Origin: Stercorarius parasiticus
Lineage: Eukaryota; Chordata; Aves; Charadriiformes; Stercorariidae
DNA length: 64,000 nucleotides
Assembly: GCA_013396915.1 (NCBI GenBank)
Contig: VWZL01002216.1
Span: 183,987-247,986, forward strand
Direction of reading: 5' to 3'
The translations under genes were made by a program, and so were the position numbers. Numbering within the stretch: position 1 is the first letter of the stretch; every line of letters starts with the position of its first letter. The notes under the pieces were generated by a model, which saw only the letters and a list, made by a program, of their open reading frames with translations, had not been told where the DNA came from and ran no database searches. Below are positions 1 through 63,345 of this stretch, piece after piece.

Positions 1-60
1 GAAAATCTCCTGTGTGAAGATTGTCTTCATTCTGCTGAGTGAGCTCGGCTTAATAACAAT
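1..60 (-). CDS. INTS2: INTS2 coding exon 11 (partial at window edge)
   Basis: Residues 499-518, IVIKPSSLSRMK then TIFTQEIF. Acceptor TTTCAG lies at 61-66. The exon is still open at base 1, so its 3' end is outside the window. Confidence 0.93.
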   Translation of the reverse strand, partial: MVIKPSSLSRMKTIFTQEIF

Positions 61-3000
61 CTGAAACAAAAAATAAAGTACTTGTAATTTTAAGTTCTAG
101 CTTTCTTATAAATAAGTACTGCAAATTTATTTTATAAACTGCTAACTTTTAACCTTCTTAAACTTGTCTTCACTGGGATACCAGGAAAACATTCATATCT
201 ATACTCAAATGTAAACCAAAAATATTTTCAAATGTCACAAGTTCATCATTCTTTGTCTACGTTATCCTAAAAACTACCTACCCAGCTTTTACATTTGATG
301 AGACACTGTTTCACGATAGTAAATTGAAGGCAAGTTTCCCTCAGTAATTTCCAATAATTAATTATTACATATATAGCTATTTCTTTAAACTATTTAAAAT
401 AAAAAGTTTGCAGCTCAGTTTGGAAGCATCTCCAATCAGTCTTCTCAAAAAGTTAATTTCTTGCAAATAATGATTTCAACAAGTCATCACTTTTTGAAGA
501 TACATTTATCATAACATTCCTCTGTATGAGGAGGTAGGCATGAAGAATATTTTTCTAGAGGAACTAATTTAGTTAGTTACTCATTTTTTTACTTTACGTT
601 TGCTTTAATTATATTAGCAAAACCAAAGTTCTTTATATTAAAACTAAAGTAAATACAAAAGTATAAATACACAGTAATGCTAATTTTACCAGAGAAATGT
701 ATGCGCTAGAAACATTTTAGGATTTACCTTCATTCCCAAGGTGGAGCAGACCAAATCAATGATAGCGCTGAGCTGATTACTATGGAAATACATGGCTACC
801 AGGAGTAGCATCTCTCCAAAAGAAGCAGACACCCCAGAAATGCTAACAATAACAAAGAGGAAGAGTTAATTTCCAGTAGAACATAAGTAAACATGAGATT
901 ACTGGAATCGTTAAAACCAAGAAAAGCCTGCTCTCACCTTTCAAAGTAAGCTTCTTCCTTTATCATCCAACTAAGCCACATTACCATGAGTTGCTCCTGT
1001 TCCGGGGTGCTGCACAAAGAAAATCCATAAAAGATCCTTTTCCCATGAACTACTCCTAGTTTGACTAAAATTATTAGCAGAAAAGCCAGTATTTGAGGCA
1101 TCTTAAGCCAGGACACTTTTTGTCACTTTCACTGTAGCCTCAAACAGTTGATACACACTGATACTTAGCACACACTTCAGTCCAATGGTCAGGCAATTTC
1201 CTGTCTTGAATGCACACAGCAGAAAGCTGCATCCATTAAATATCCATATTGCTATTCTTCTGAACAGGGTCTCTAAATAATTTAGCCATGAACTTGTTCA
1301 ATGGAGAAGAGAACTAGTAAGGCCTACTTTAGCCTTCAAAAACCATTCCAAAATAAGCTAATGCTGACGCTCCCCTCTCAAAAGATTTGCTATAAATAAG
1401 AGGGAGAGCAGGGTGGAATATCGATTTACTCACCATAGCATAAGACCAATACCTTCAATCAACATATGGAGATTTGTATAAAGAATTATGAGAGAAAAAC
1501 TGTGCAACCCTGGGGAGGCCATTGCCTTAACGGTGCTAAAACAGTAACATCTTTATAAAGCTCCTTCTTTATCGAGAGGTACCTGACAAGAGTGGAGAAG
1601 GCCAGGAGCATGCAGAAGGAGAGAGACACAAAGCGAACACCAGCTGGAGTTGCAGGAGGCCGGCTGGTCATCAGCTGCAGTAGCTGCTCTGCTTCTTCAT
1701 CAGTTGGCCTGAACAGTAGGGAAAAAAAAAATGAAACCCACACTGCCAATTTAAAAGTGGAGAGATTTCCAATCTCATCACAATGGTTAAAGATTAAATT
1801 TTCTCTGTTTCTTAATCTGTTTATCAAGTTGCCATCAATAAATGAGTATCAAGATTAACAGTCAATTCTCTTTGAACTTAAAGACATAAAAAACTCTATT
1901 AGGAGGTAACAACAGTGAGGAAACTTCCCCAGGATATTATCTTACCTATTAGTATAAAATACCTAAATTAAAATTAACAATGCATGAAGATGTTACCTTA
2001 GCACTCTCTAAAGTGTAAAAGAGGAGGAACAGAAATTCTAAATTTACGTAGTGTATGTTGCTAGAGTTTTCAGCTGCTGTCTTCCACACACTGCTCCAGC
2101 CACTTAGGCCTAGACTTCTTTTAACAAGTCAGCAGAACTGACTTTGCAGCATTAAAGAGAGCACCATGTTTCTTGTATTATTTTAGACTCAAGAAAAAAT
2201 CAGCAAAGCTGATAAATACATCTTTACCATTAGATTGAAAAAACTTTTCTGATGAGAATAGCACTGGAAAGTAAAACCCATACCTGTCTCCACAGAGCTT
2301 AGCACTCCATAATGTTTGCTCTCTGCACTATAAAGAAAATTCCACCAACTGGCAACTCCAGCCCACAGCACGTGAGAAAGGCCTCCCCTAGTACTAGAAC
2401 TGGCGAGTCCTGCCAAGACTGTTTCAACCCCAAAGCTCTCAACCTCCGTTTAAATGGACAGACAGTGAATAAAAAACCCAAGAGCATTAAAACATTCCTT
2501 ACTTCAGCCCAGCGATTCCCATCAAAGCGCAATAGAGGCGTAACAATGCGCTGGCTTTCACGACATGCTCTTCCTTCAGTCCTGAATACACAGACACATT
2601 TGGCTCCATATCAACATCTGCTTCTTCAACAATGTGTGTGCTGCGAACCGTGGGAAGGATTCCCATGAGCTCCAGGAGCAGCTGCCTCCTCATTTGCCAA
2701 AGCACTGAACTGATATTATCTCTTTTTCTCTGTGTAAGAAGTTAAAAGATGAGAGCAGCAGCGTAAAACTCATCCCTTCAAACAATGTATTACTTAAGAG
2801 CTTCCTCAATGATGAAGTCAAGGAAAAAAAAGGGGGAGGTAGGGGGGAAAAGGAATTTTTTTTAAATACAATTTTCAGTACTAGGGCAACCGGCAACACA
2901 CGATCATATTACACCACCTTATTACATCAAAGCACAAGCTTTAACTAACTCAAGAAACTAAGCAATTCAAGACAACTTCCTACTGTGAACGCTAAGGATG

Positions 3001-6000
3001 ACGATATTTATCAGGTAAACATTATAAACTTACAATTCCCTGGTTTCCATGCCTATTGAATCATCTACCTAAAAATCTCTCAGAGGAACAAGCAAACAGC
3101 TGCCTGCAGGGGCGCTATTTATAGACCTGATGGTCCTATAAGAAGAGGCTGCCTTGTAAAGCTTGCTCCAAGACACGCAACAGGATTTATACACATTCAG
3201 ACAAATATAGCTGCCCATATCCAGAGGAGGTACAGCAAGCTATAAGAACATTTTTTTTAGAAAAGCAGAATATTCAAAGATTTTCATACCTGTTGGCCAT
3301 TTCGGATAAAAGTTCCAAACCAAGTTCGAACCTTTGCGTTTGTTCCAAGTAGCAAACCACTCACAAAACACACTAGGTCACTCACTCCATCATCTGAAGA
3401 TTCGTTTTTGGTGTGATCCAAGGTCAAAGCCACACCAAGACCTGGCAGATGACACTCTTCCACCTAGATAAAACACCCAAGCTCAATCACCTTTTTTGTT
3501 TTTAAAGTTCTAGTAAGGATCATAATGATGATTTTCATGGCAGACTTACCACCATGCCTCGGACCCTCAGAGCTTGGGAAGGGTTCATTTTGCACAGGTG
3601 ACGAAGTGCTTCTGTTCTCCGACGGCCTCCAACACTTTCCTCATCCTGCCGTTCACCATTCTTAATCAAACCCCTACAGACTAAATATCCACCAGGAGCT
3701 GTAAGTAAATCTGGCCTTTCCAACAGAAAGCCACAAAAACATACACACACAAAGCCAAGGCAATCTGTTCAGCTCACTATGATTTATTAGCTGGGCCACG
3801 CAAACCTTTTCCAAGCAAGAACTCATGATCTACAGTGTATGAGCAGAACAAGGAAATGGTCTTCCTCCTCAGAGAAATTACAGGGTCAGAGAAATTACAG
3901 ATTCACGCATCATCCAATTACTCCTCATACTCTATCTAATGTAACCTGTGCATCTGGCAGCCCTGGAGACTGAAATCTTATTGCGAGGTAAGGGATGCTG
4001 AACAGGCACCAACAATGCAGATTTTTCACCGTGGAATACGGCTCAGTGTAAGGGACAAGAACTATTAAGCAAGGCTAGACCAGGTTTGCAGCCCCACTCA
4101 CTCACTGCCCAATTCAGCCAACAGTGACCTACACATGAAAAGCTCCAACGCGCACATAATGAGCCTACAAATAGGTTGCAAAAAAGGGGAATCAACATGA
4201 TGAGAATGGGAGCCCATCAGCACCTCTAGGTATAAATGCATTCAAATTAGATTTCGTGAGCCGAACGCTTTCCCATTCAAATATTTATGACACATAGTGT
4301 AGCCCAGAATTAACTACATTGCTAGAAAGAATTTCATACCTTTAGAAAAAGTAAGCTGGACAAGAAGAAAGTGTAACTCACCCTCGTTAAAACTATCAGG
4401 AACATTGGCCACCAGAAGGCAGAGGAACCAGGCTCCGTTTTTAACATGCAACAGAGCTTCAGCCACATCGACTATTGGCAACAGCGATGGCAGCTCTGGA
4501 AAACAAGAGGGTTTTAAAAGTCACAGCGTTTCACTGTGAAACAAGTAAAACCTTGCTTTTAATACGCATTAAAATAACACGCTCAAATCAATAAAAGGAA
4601 AATCAATCTGTGATCTATTCCTCTTTCAAAAAGCTATACAGCCTAGATTAACCTTAAATCAGCCACAACCACTCCAAAAGTTATTTTGTTACACTCTTAA
4701 GAAGTTAGAAAACACTATAAATACAGAATACTACACCTGCTTGCAAAATGCAGAGAACATCTGCTGCCTCCTCCAGATAAACAGGACTCTCGAAGAGCTC
4801 AGAAGATTTGAGGAAAAACTCACCATTTGATTCTGACACCTACAAGACATTATTCACCATCACCCAACAGGCTTTACAAAGCAATTTGTCCCAATCAGTC
4901 TTTTATGGCTTTAAATTCAGCAGATTGAATACATTAAAAACTGTCAAAAATGTACAGCTATAAACACAAAACAGGCAAGAAAAGTGTCTAGAATAAGAAG
5001 CATTTACTAGTGGAAGTACTTCAATGTAGCCGGTATCATTGCTTCTTCCCAGAAGAGCTCACTGACAATGATAAAAACACGGTAAATTTGCACAAGCAAA
5101 ATAAAATGCTGGGGCGAGGGTGGGAAGGGAAGAGAAATATGGTGGCTAATATCCTACTGCAATAGGAATAAAGAACTGGATGGAAAAAAGTCATAATTTC
5201 ATTTTCAAATATGATTTCTGCACTGATGTATCACAAAATCACATTATATTTGAGTAAAGCATATTACAGAATATACAGAGCCCATATCATATTAGAAAAG
5301 ATTACCCTCGTTTATCCTGAGGAAGAAAAACCTCCCCTAGGAAGCCGGGGTCATAAGGAGTTTAATCAGAAGCCACTATTCAATCAGACTGAGACTTCAC
5401 ATCTTGGTGAAGCAGGTAAGAGCCCGAGAAAACAACTCACACACAGCAGCAGCACCGAAACAGAACAGGCAGCATACTGACCTATCGCGAGTGCATTTTC
5501 ACTGACATCAAATTCACAAGGGTCCAGATATGGAGAAATTTACCTTATTCATAATTGCTAGTAATTCGCTAAGTACGAGGCGAAGCCGACGAGGTGAATC
5601 GCTGTGTTCAAATTCCAGCGTCAGCCCGTGCTGAAGCTGCGACACCAAGATGCTTTCTCCGCTCCCTCCTCCCAGCTTGTGCCTAATGGACAGTTCAAGA
5701 CAACAGCTGTTAAATGTTTCTGCAAACACAGATATTTTATCAGTTAAAGGAAGACGGTAAGTCTGTAGGCATTTCTTCTATCACGCTAACAATCAGAAAA
5801 GACTCTTGTAACTGTAAGATGTTAGGAAATCTACTTCAGCAGGTTACTGAATATGAAAATATTATGGAAATTGCAAGGGCCCCTGTTCCGCAGCAGCAGG
5901 GACACCACCTGATCCGTGTCCTCGTTTCAGGAAGGAGTCCCAGCCGCCCCCCTGCCCTCACAGCCCAGACAGCTCCCTGCGAGGCCGGAGGGGAGGAGAA

Positions 6001-6461
6001 GGGCCCCGGGAGAGACCCAGACCCAGACCCAGACCCAGCTGACTGTCAAAAATGGTGTTTTTCCTCAGGGATCGTGAGGGTACCCGTGCGGCCCGGTCCG
6101 CCCGGCGCCTCCACAAGACATGAACCACCGCCGCTTTCGCCAAAGGAGACGCCGCTTCCCCGCGTTACCGGAGCTGCTGCTCCTTGCTGGCGTCCTGCTC
6201 CAGGGCGTGGAAGTCGACGGAGAGCAGGGCCACGATGGAGTTGACGGCCTCCACCCCCGAGAGGAGACGCAGGATGAGCTTCTTATCCTGAGCCCAGCTC
6301 TGGCTCTGGTCGGCGGGGGCGCAAAGGGCCATGCGCACCAAGCAGGGCAGCAGCAGGCGCAGCTCGGGGTCGCTCAGGGCCGCTAGCCGCACCACGTCCA
6401 CCTTCTGCATCGCCTCGAAGGCGTAGGGACTGACGAACTGCAGGCCCGAGCACTCCGCCAT
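1..6461 (-). CDS. INTS2: INTS2, Integrator complex subunit 2 (5' part, truncated by window edge)
   Basis: INTS2 is a helical-repeat scaffold subunit of Integrator, the nuclear complex that cleaves snRNA 3' ends and attenuates paused RNA polymerase II transcripts. Eleven coding exons join in frame to 1554 bp (518 codons); the vertebrate protein is about 1200 residues, so the C-terminal part lies beyond base 1. Recognisable stretches are MAECSGLQFVSPYAF at the start, LLPCLVRMALCAPADQS, SVDFHALEQDASKEQQL, the GGGSGESILVSQLQHG block and IVEEADVDMEPNVSVYS. The start ATG at 6459-6461 is chosen because it matches the family N-terminus and sits beside the CpG-rich promoter. Exons are 6169-6461, 5544-5682, 4737-4839, 4382-4495, 3550-3680, 3290-3463, 2503-2729, 1583-1708, 938-1009, 728-842 and 1-60. 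The introns (61-727, 843-937, 1010-1582, 1709-2502, 2730-3289, 3464-3549, 3681-4381, 4496-4736, 4840-5543, 5683-6168) hold no recognised gene. Confidence 0.96.
728..842 (-). CDS. INTS2: INTS2 coding exon 10
   Basis: Residues 460-498, SISGVSASFGEMLLLVAMYF to CSTLGMK. Acceptor GTTAG, donor GTAAAT, ending in phase 0. Confidence 0.94.
938..1009 (-). CDS. INTS2: INTS2 coding exon 9 (72 bp)
   Basis: Residues 436-460, STPEQEQLMVMWLSWMIKEE to YFE. It is 72 bp with phase 2 at both ends, so skipping it would keep the frame. Acceptor TGCAG, donor GTGAGA. Confidence 0.94.
1583..1708 (-). CDS. INTS2: INTS2 coding exon 8
   Basis: Residues 394-436, PTDEEAEQLLQLMTSRPP to LLAFSTLV. Acceptor TTCAG, donor GTACCT, phase 2 at both ends. 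Confidence 0.95.
2503..2729 (-). CDS. INTS2: INTS2 coding exon 7
   Basis: Residues 319-394, starting RKRDNISSVLWQMRRQ and ending MGIAGLK. The acceptor is the ACACAG at 2730-2735, not the later TTCAG nearer the Trp codon, because only the former keeps frame with exon 6 and supplies the expected RKR start. Confidence 0.94.
3290..3463 (-). CDS. INTS2: INTS2 coding exon 6
   Basis: Residues 261-318, VEECHLPGLGVALTLDHTK to TFIRNGQQ. Acceptor ATCTAG, donor GTATGA. No ATG-started ORF isolates this exon; it was found by matching the family protein. Confidence 0.95.
3550..3680 (-). CDS. INTS2: INTS2 coding exon 5
   Basis: Residues 217-260, VCRGLIKNGERQDEES to VRGMV. Acceptor TTTAG, donor GTAAGT. It contains a basic GGRRR run followed by an alpha-helical segment. 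Confidence 0.95.
4382..4495 (-). CDS. INTS2: INTS2 coding exon 4
   Basis: Residues 179-217, ELPSLLPIVDVAEALLHV to VPDSFNE. Acceptor TTCCAG, donor GTGAGT, phase 1 at both ends. Confidence 0.95.
4737..4839 (-). CDS. INTS2: INTS2 coding exon 3
   Basis: Residues 145-179, VSESNGEFF to DVLCILQA. The donor reads AG|GTGTAG, weaker than most in the gene, but the phase (1) and the conserved junction LQAELP support it. Confidence 0.93.
5544..5682 (-). CDS. INTS2: INTS2 coding exon 2
   Basis: Residues 98-144, RHKLGGGSGESILVSQLQ to LLAIMNK. Acceptor TTAG and donor GTAAAT; the exon ends in phase 0. Confidence 0.96.
6013..6038. repeat. (AGACCC)n hexamer repeat, INTS2 intron 1
   Basis: Four AGACCC-type units; the minus (sense) strand is four GGG tracts separated by TCT, a canonical G-quadruplex motif. 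Confidence 0.9.
6169..6461 (-). CDS. INTS2: INTS2 coding exon 1
   Basis: Residues 1-98. The ATG at 6459-6461 opens MAECSGLQFVSPYAFEAM; the exon ends QQL plus two bases of Arg at a GTAACG donor. It is GC-rich and continuous with the promoter CpG island. Confidence 0.96.
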
Positions 6462-6560
6462 CCCGCCTCCCCCTTCACTTCTCCGCTTCCGGCGCACGCC
6501 CGGCGCGCCGCGGAACTGACGTCACGGCGCGCGCGCCGCAGCCCCGCCCCTGCCCCTCCT
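6462..6560 (-). promoter_or_regulatory. INTS2: INTS2 promoter and 5' UTR, CpG-rich
   Basis: This GC- and CpG-rich segment lies directly upstream of the INTS2 ATG. On the minus strand it has a GC box (GGGGCGGGGC, 6541-6550), a full palindromic CRE (TGACGTCA, 6517-6524) and an ETS-type CCGGAAGC (6485-6492). The combination is typical of TATA-less housekeeping promoters. The transcription start cannot be fixed from sequence alone; it is inferred to lie within this block. Confidence 0.75.
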
Positions 6561-6603
6561 GCCTCTAAATAAGGCGACACCACAATCAAGGCTTCATGAA
6601 TAA

Positions 6604-6609
6604 TTTATT
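6604..6609 (-). terminator. MED13 distal polyadenylation signal AATAAA
   Basis: Minus-strand AATAAA within GGAATAAATTATTC, followed 20-30 bases later by a GT-rich element. It is the last canonical hexamer before the INTS2 promoter, about 143 bases from the INTS2 ATG. Confidence 0.7.
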
Positions 6610-9554
6610 CCATTTGAAATTTTTTTTTTTTAAAAAGTATAAACCTTTTTTCATTTTCCTCAATCACAATTTGTACAACTCAGTGTTTATGGCATTCGGC
6701 AGCAATAGTGTTTGTTCCTTAATCGCTTTCATTATCATTATTATTTTTTTCTGTCACGATAAATAGGGCGGCCGGGCACAGGGCAGCGGCGCGGGGCCCT
6801 CGAGGGCGGGAAGGCGAGGTGAGGCGGCGTCGCCCGGCCTAGGCCCGGCCTCCAGTTCTCTCCCAAAAACCTCTGGCTCCGTGAGTAATGTCCCGAGAGA
6901 GCAACCCTGAGGAGTGTGGCAGGTCCCAAATCCAGTTCTACTGTAAATTAAGCTTTACTCCACTGAAAATAAAAAGTACACCCACAAACAGTAATTAAAA
7001 AAAAAGCCCAAGTATGAAGCGTAGTGCTGGGTCCTTTACTAACAAAAATAACACCCCAACCTGCCCAGATGGACATTGTGGGGACAGCAATGGCGGACAA
7101 TGTCACCTCAGCAATGACTTCTCCAAAGAAACCCAGATGAAAACACGGCTGATACAGCATTACTATCAAACCCGACTGATATGCTGTGCCATACTGTTGT
7201 GCAGCAAATTATATGGTGCGATAGCATATTATTTTTTTTTTAAACATTTTACTCTTATTTTTTGAAAGATTTAAAATAATGTAACATAATATTTTGATAT
7301 TACAGTATTAACAAATAGTGCTTGATTAAAGACATCTGTAAGTCTTCATAGCAACACATGAAGTTAAAATTACCATCAGAGGTAAATACAGAAATACAAT
7401 AATCTGCGCCATAACTGACAGCTAAGAACATAGCTGAGGATTTAAATATAAATTCATTTATGTTTAATTACTTCAGGAAATGTTAGAAAGATCTAAATGT
7501 TACAGCTACTTTAAAATGTAAGGGTTGTTTGCAAGTACAATTGGTGGCCTGCTGGTCTAGCAACATGGGTTTCAGAAGTCTAATTAGAATAGTAGCGAGT
7601 CAAAGGTGACTAAATGGCTTAAATGCAGTAATAGCTAGCTTAAAATACATATTTTTTAATGTGAATGGAAGAATCTCAGATTCCTCTTTCATTGGACACT
7701 TACGAAGAGGTGAACCTCCATGGCTACTTAGCAGAGCACTGCCAGGAACCGCAGTTTCTTGCAAGACCATTTTGAAAAGCTTTAGCTGAAGTTTTCGAAC
7801 ACTTAAGCTTGTACTTGCTAAAGAACCCAAGTTACTGGATTGTGACAATGTGATTTACAAACCAGCTATTATGTGCACTTCAAATAGTTAAATGAAAGTA
7901 GCTAAACAAAACAGTACGCCCAATGTAGTAGTTGACTCCCTGGTGCTGGCAGGTTTGATATGTACATTGCCGACTGTGACTATCACTCCAGAAATGGCCC
8001 CTCCTGATCTTTCCTAGTGGTTACGATACTATCGTTTACTTTAACTGCATTTGCAGGGGAGAAGTGGGAAACTGGCAGCTTTCACAGTTGGGAGTTTCAC
8101 AGGGAAGGCTGTGGTGCAGGTGACAGAACACAGTTACACCAATGTTCAGGCAGCCCCATTCACTTACCTTCATGAATACAAGTCAGATTTAACACAAAGG
8201 AAGCCACACCAAAACCCAGCCCTTAGAACTTGGCTAACTGAGCCAGGGTTAAAAATGACCACTTAGCAACAAAGGTTAAAAAAAAAAAAAAGATAGATAG
8301 GACATATGCTTTGAAAATTCCAGTTTTAGGAGCACTTTTCCACTTCAAAAATCTCATCCCAATGAGAAAAAGCCTTCTGTAAGACAATAATGTGCTGTTT
8401 AATCTGCAGTACATTACTGTTATCAAGATAAAGTAATGGACAGACCCAGTTTTTAACTCTGCTTATCAAAATATGCTAACTTTAGATGATTGCATTCATG
8501 TTATTTTGAAGAAATGACTCAAAATTTTCATCACCAATTGTACAACTTCTCTATACAAAATGAAAAAAATTGCTAATATTGTATATACATGATTCAAGGA
8601 GACTGTTCATGTGAAAAAAAAATAGCTCAGGCAGGTATTTTGCATTTACGAAACATGATTTTCATTAACAAAGTTTTGTAAATGCAAGCAAATTCTTCCT
8701 TGTAGAGGATTCACAGCAGGTGCACAAACAGATCTTAAAAACTTGCTCCTTTAATGGTTTGAACCAGCGAGACAGACAGCATTGAGACCCAGGACATGGG
8801 TTATCGCAACAGGCTCAGGCGAGCACTGCAGGAGTTACGTTTTTAATCTGGCAGTCAGTTGAGGAACCCAGGAAAAGCCTGTGCAGTTGCTCTTCAGCAC
8901 CCGTAGGGGCTATTTTAGAGCAGCATCAGACATCTGGCATGTGCTAGGAGAAAGGAAGGAAACTACTGAGAAAAAAAATGGTGACTGTAGATAGAGGAGA
9001 CGATTACAAAAGCCTTGCGATTTGTCAGTCCCTTCCTTAGGGAGGGCTCAGCCTCCTTGGCACACACCCCAGCCAGAGCTCAAAAAGGGGATATGGGGAA
9101 GGCCAGACACTGATACTTGGGACCTTCACCACAGTGCCAAAAATACATTAAAAAGGAAAATGTTCAGGGTTTTCGTGCTGTTTTTTTTACTAGTGGAATA
9201 AAATCTGAATACCAGAATTCACTGAGAATCTATATACACCACATTTTAGTTAAACACACACCAATCTTAAAGTCAAGATTGACTATTTTTGCATTTGTAA
9301 AATGGCTAGAGCTGGGCTAAATTTCAGCCTTACGGGAGACTTTGGATAAGATCAGAGTTTTCTGTGTGTTATGCCTCACATTCACGTTCTATCGCAAATG
9401 TTGAAGAAAATAACGCAGTCACCACAGTGCCAAGAATATCTAAGTAACAACAATGCACAATAGATATTCTTGTAATATTAAAACTTGTGTACTGGAAATA
9501 GATCTGAGAATCTAGCCACAGCCCTGAACCATAACACAAACTTCAATTGAAGAG

Positions 9555-9569
9555 TTTATTCATTTTATT
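9555..9569 (-). terminator. Candidate proximal MED13 polyadenylation signals
   Basis: Two minus-strand AATAAA hexamers nine bases apart. Use of either would produce a short 3' UTR of about 0.9 kb. Functional use is inferred only. Confidence 0.4.
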
Positions 9570-9869
9570 CTCACTACAAGTTAAACCACCTACAATATCA
9601 CTTATATATTGCCATTGTTACTCTGTAAAGGTGTGATATAAAATGCTGTAAGACCCGGTACCTTTTCAATTTATATAAACACAGTGAACTTCATTACTGT
9701 ACATGTACTCTGCAACTACAGCTTAGCTGTAAATCCCCCACACACAATGGTATGGACATTAACCCCTCTATCCCCATTAAACTGTACATCAAGACAATAC
9801 AAATTTACTGTCCCCACCCACCCCTTACAAAAAAATAATACTCTAAAAGCAACCTACTGCAACTTTTAA

Positions 9870-9877
9870 TTAAGACG
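9870..9877 (-). promoter_or_regulatory. miR-208-type seed match (8mer) in MED13 3' UTR
   Basis: The mRNA-sense sequence CGTCTTAA is a perfect 8mer for the miR-208 seed (nucleotides 2-8 UAAGACG, with A opposite position 1), and a shorter match to the related miR-499 seed. MED13 is an established miR-208a target in mammalian heart. The site lies about 560 bases after the stop codon. Confidence 0.6.
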
Positions 9878-10438
9878 ATTACATATATTTTAGACCAATT
9901 GCTTTAAAGCAAGAAGGCAGTATAAACCTTCTAGGAAAATTTTTATAAAAGAGGTTAAGAAATATAAGACAATTTATACATTTAAAAACTTACAATAAAT
10001 AAGAGATGCAGGCATTTTTGAATACTAGGTACTATAATCCAATACAAGAACATCTTGATGTTCCGAAGCCATAGGTTGAAACTTATTGTTCCTCATGTTT
10101 CTTCTCATCTCCATGCTTTTAATATTCATTAACCATGACTGGGTACTATGGCTCATTACTCTTCACAAATACTGTGGTTGGGGAAAAATGGTTAATTTTG
10201 CTACTAAAAACGTTATAATACACTTTCTGATTATCATTCTAAAGTGTCCCCCACAGTCGATGACTCCAAGACAGCAGGGCAATAGGTGCCCCTCTTCTCA
10301 CAAGTCAAAACAATATTTGCTGGAAGTAACAAGATTCATACCCCATCAAAAACAACTTGCACTGAGAAGAATTACAACTTAGTCCTGCAGTGAAATATCC
10401 CTTTTCCTCATTTTTGTCTTGCAAAATTCAGATGAAGA

Positions 10439-63345
<52,907 letters not shown>

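Larger units (their letters stand above)
6585..10438 (-). other. MED13: MED13 3' UTR (about 3.85 kb)
   Basis: The segment follows the MED13 TGA and has no credible coding sequence. It is AT-rich apart from a GC patch at 6766-6852. The distal AATAAA (minus strand, 6604-6609) is followed by a GT-rich stretch, so cleavage is inferred near 6585-6595. Two more AATAAA hexamers at 9555-9560 and 9564-9569 would give a UTR of about 0.9 kb. It carries a miR-208-type 8mer site (9870-9877) and three TGTANATA motifs. The exact end is inferred, not observed. Confidence 0.75.

Noticed and set aside
6013..6038. Interstitial telomeric repeat
   Set aside because: Units are GGGTCT, not GGGTTA, and only four are present.
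5714..6244. 176-codon plus-strand ORF across INTS2 intron 1 and exon 1
   Set aside because: Translation is dominated by the hexamer repeat (PDPDPDP) and antisense of the CpG-rich exon; no family resemblance.
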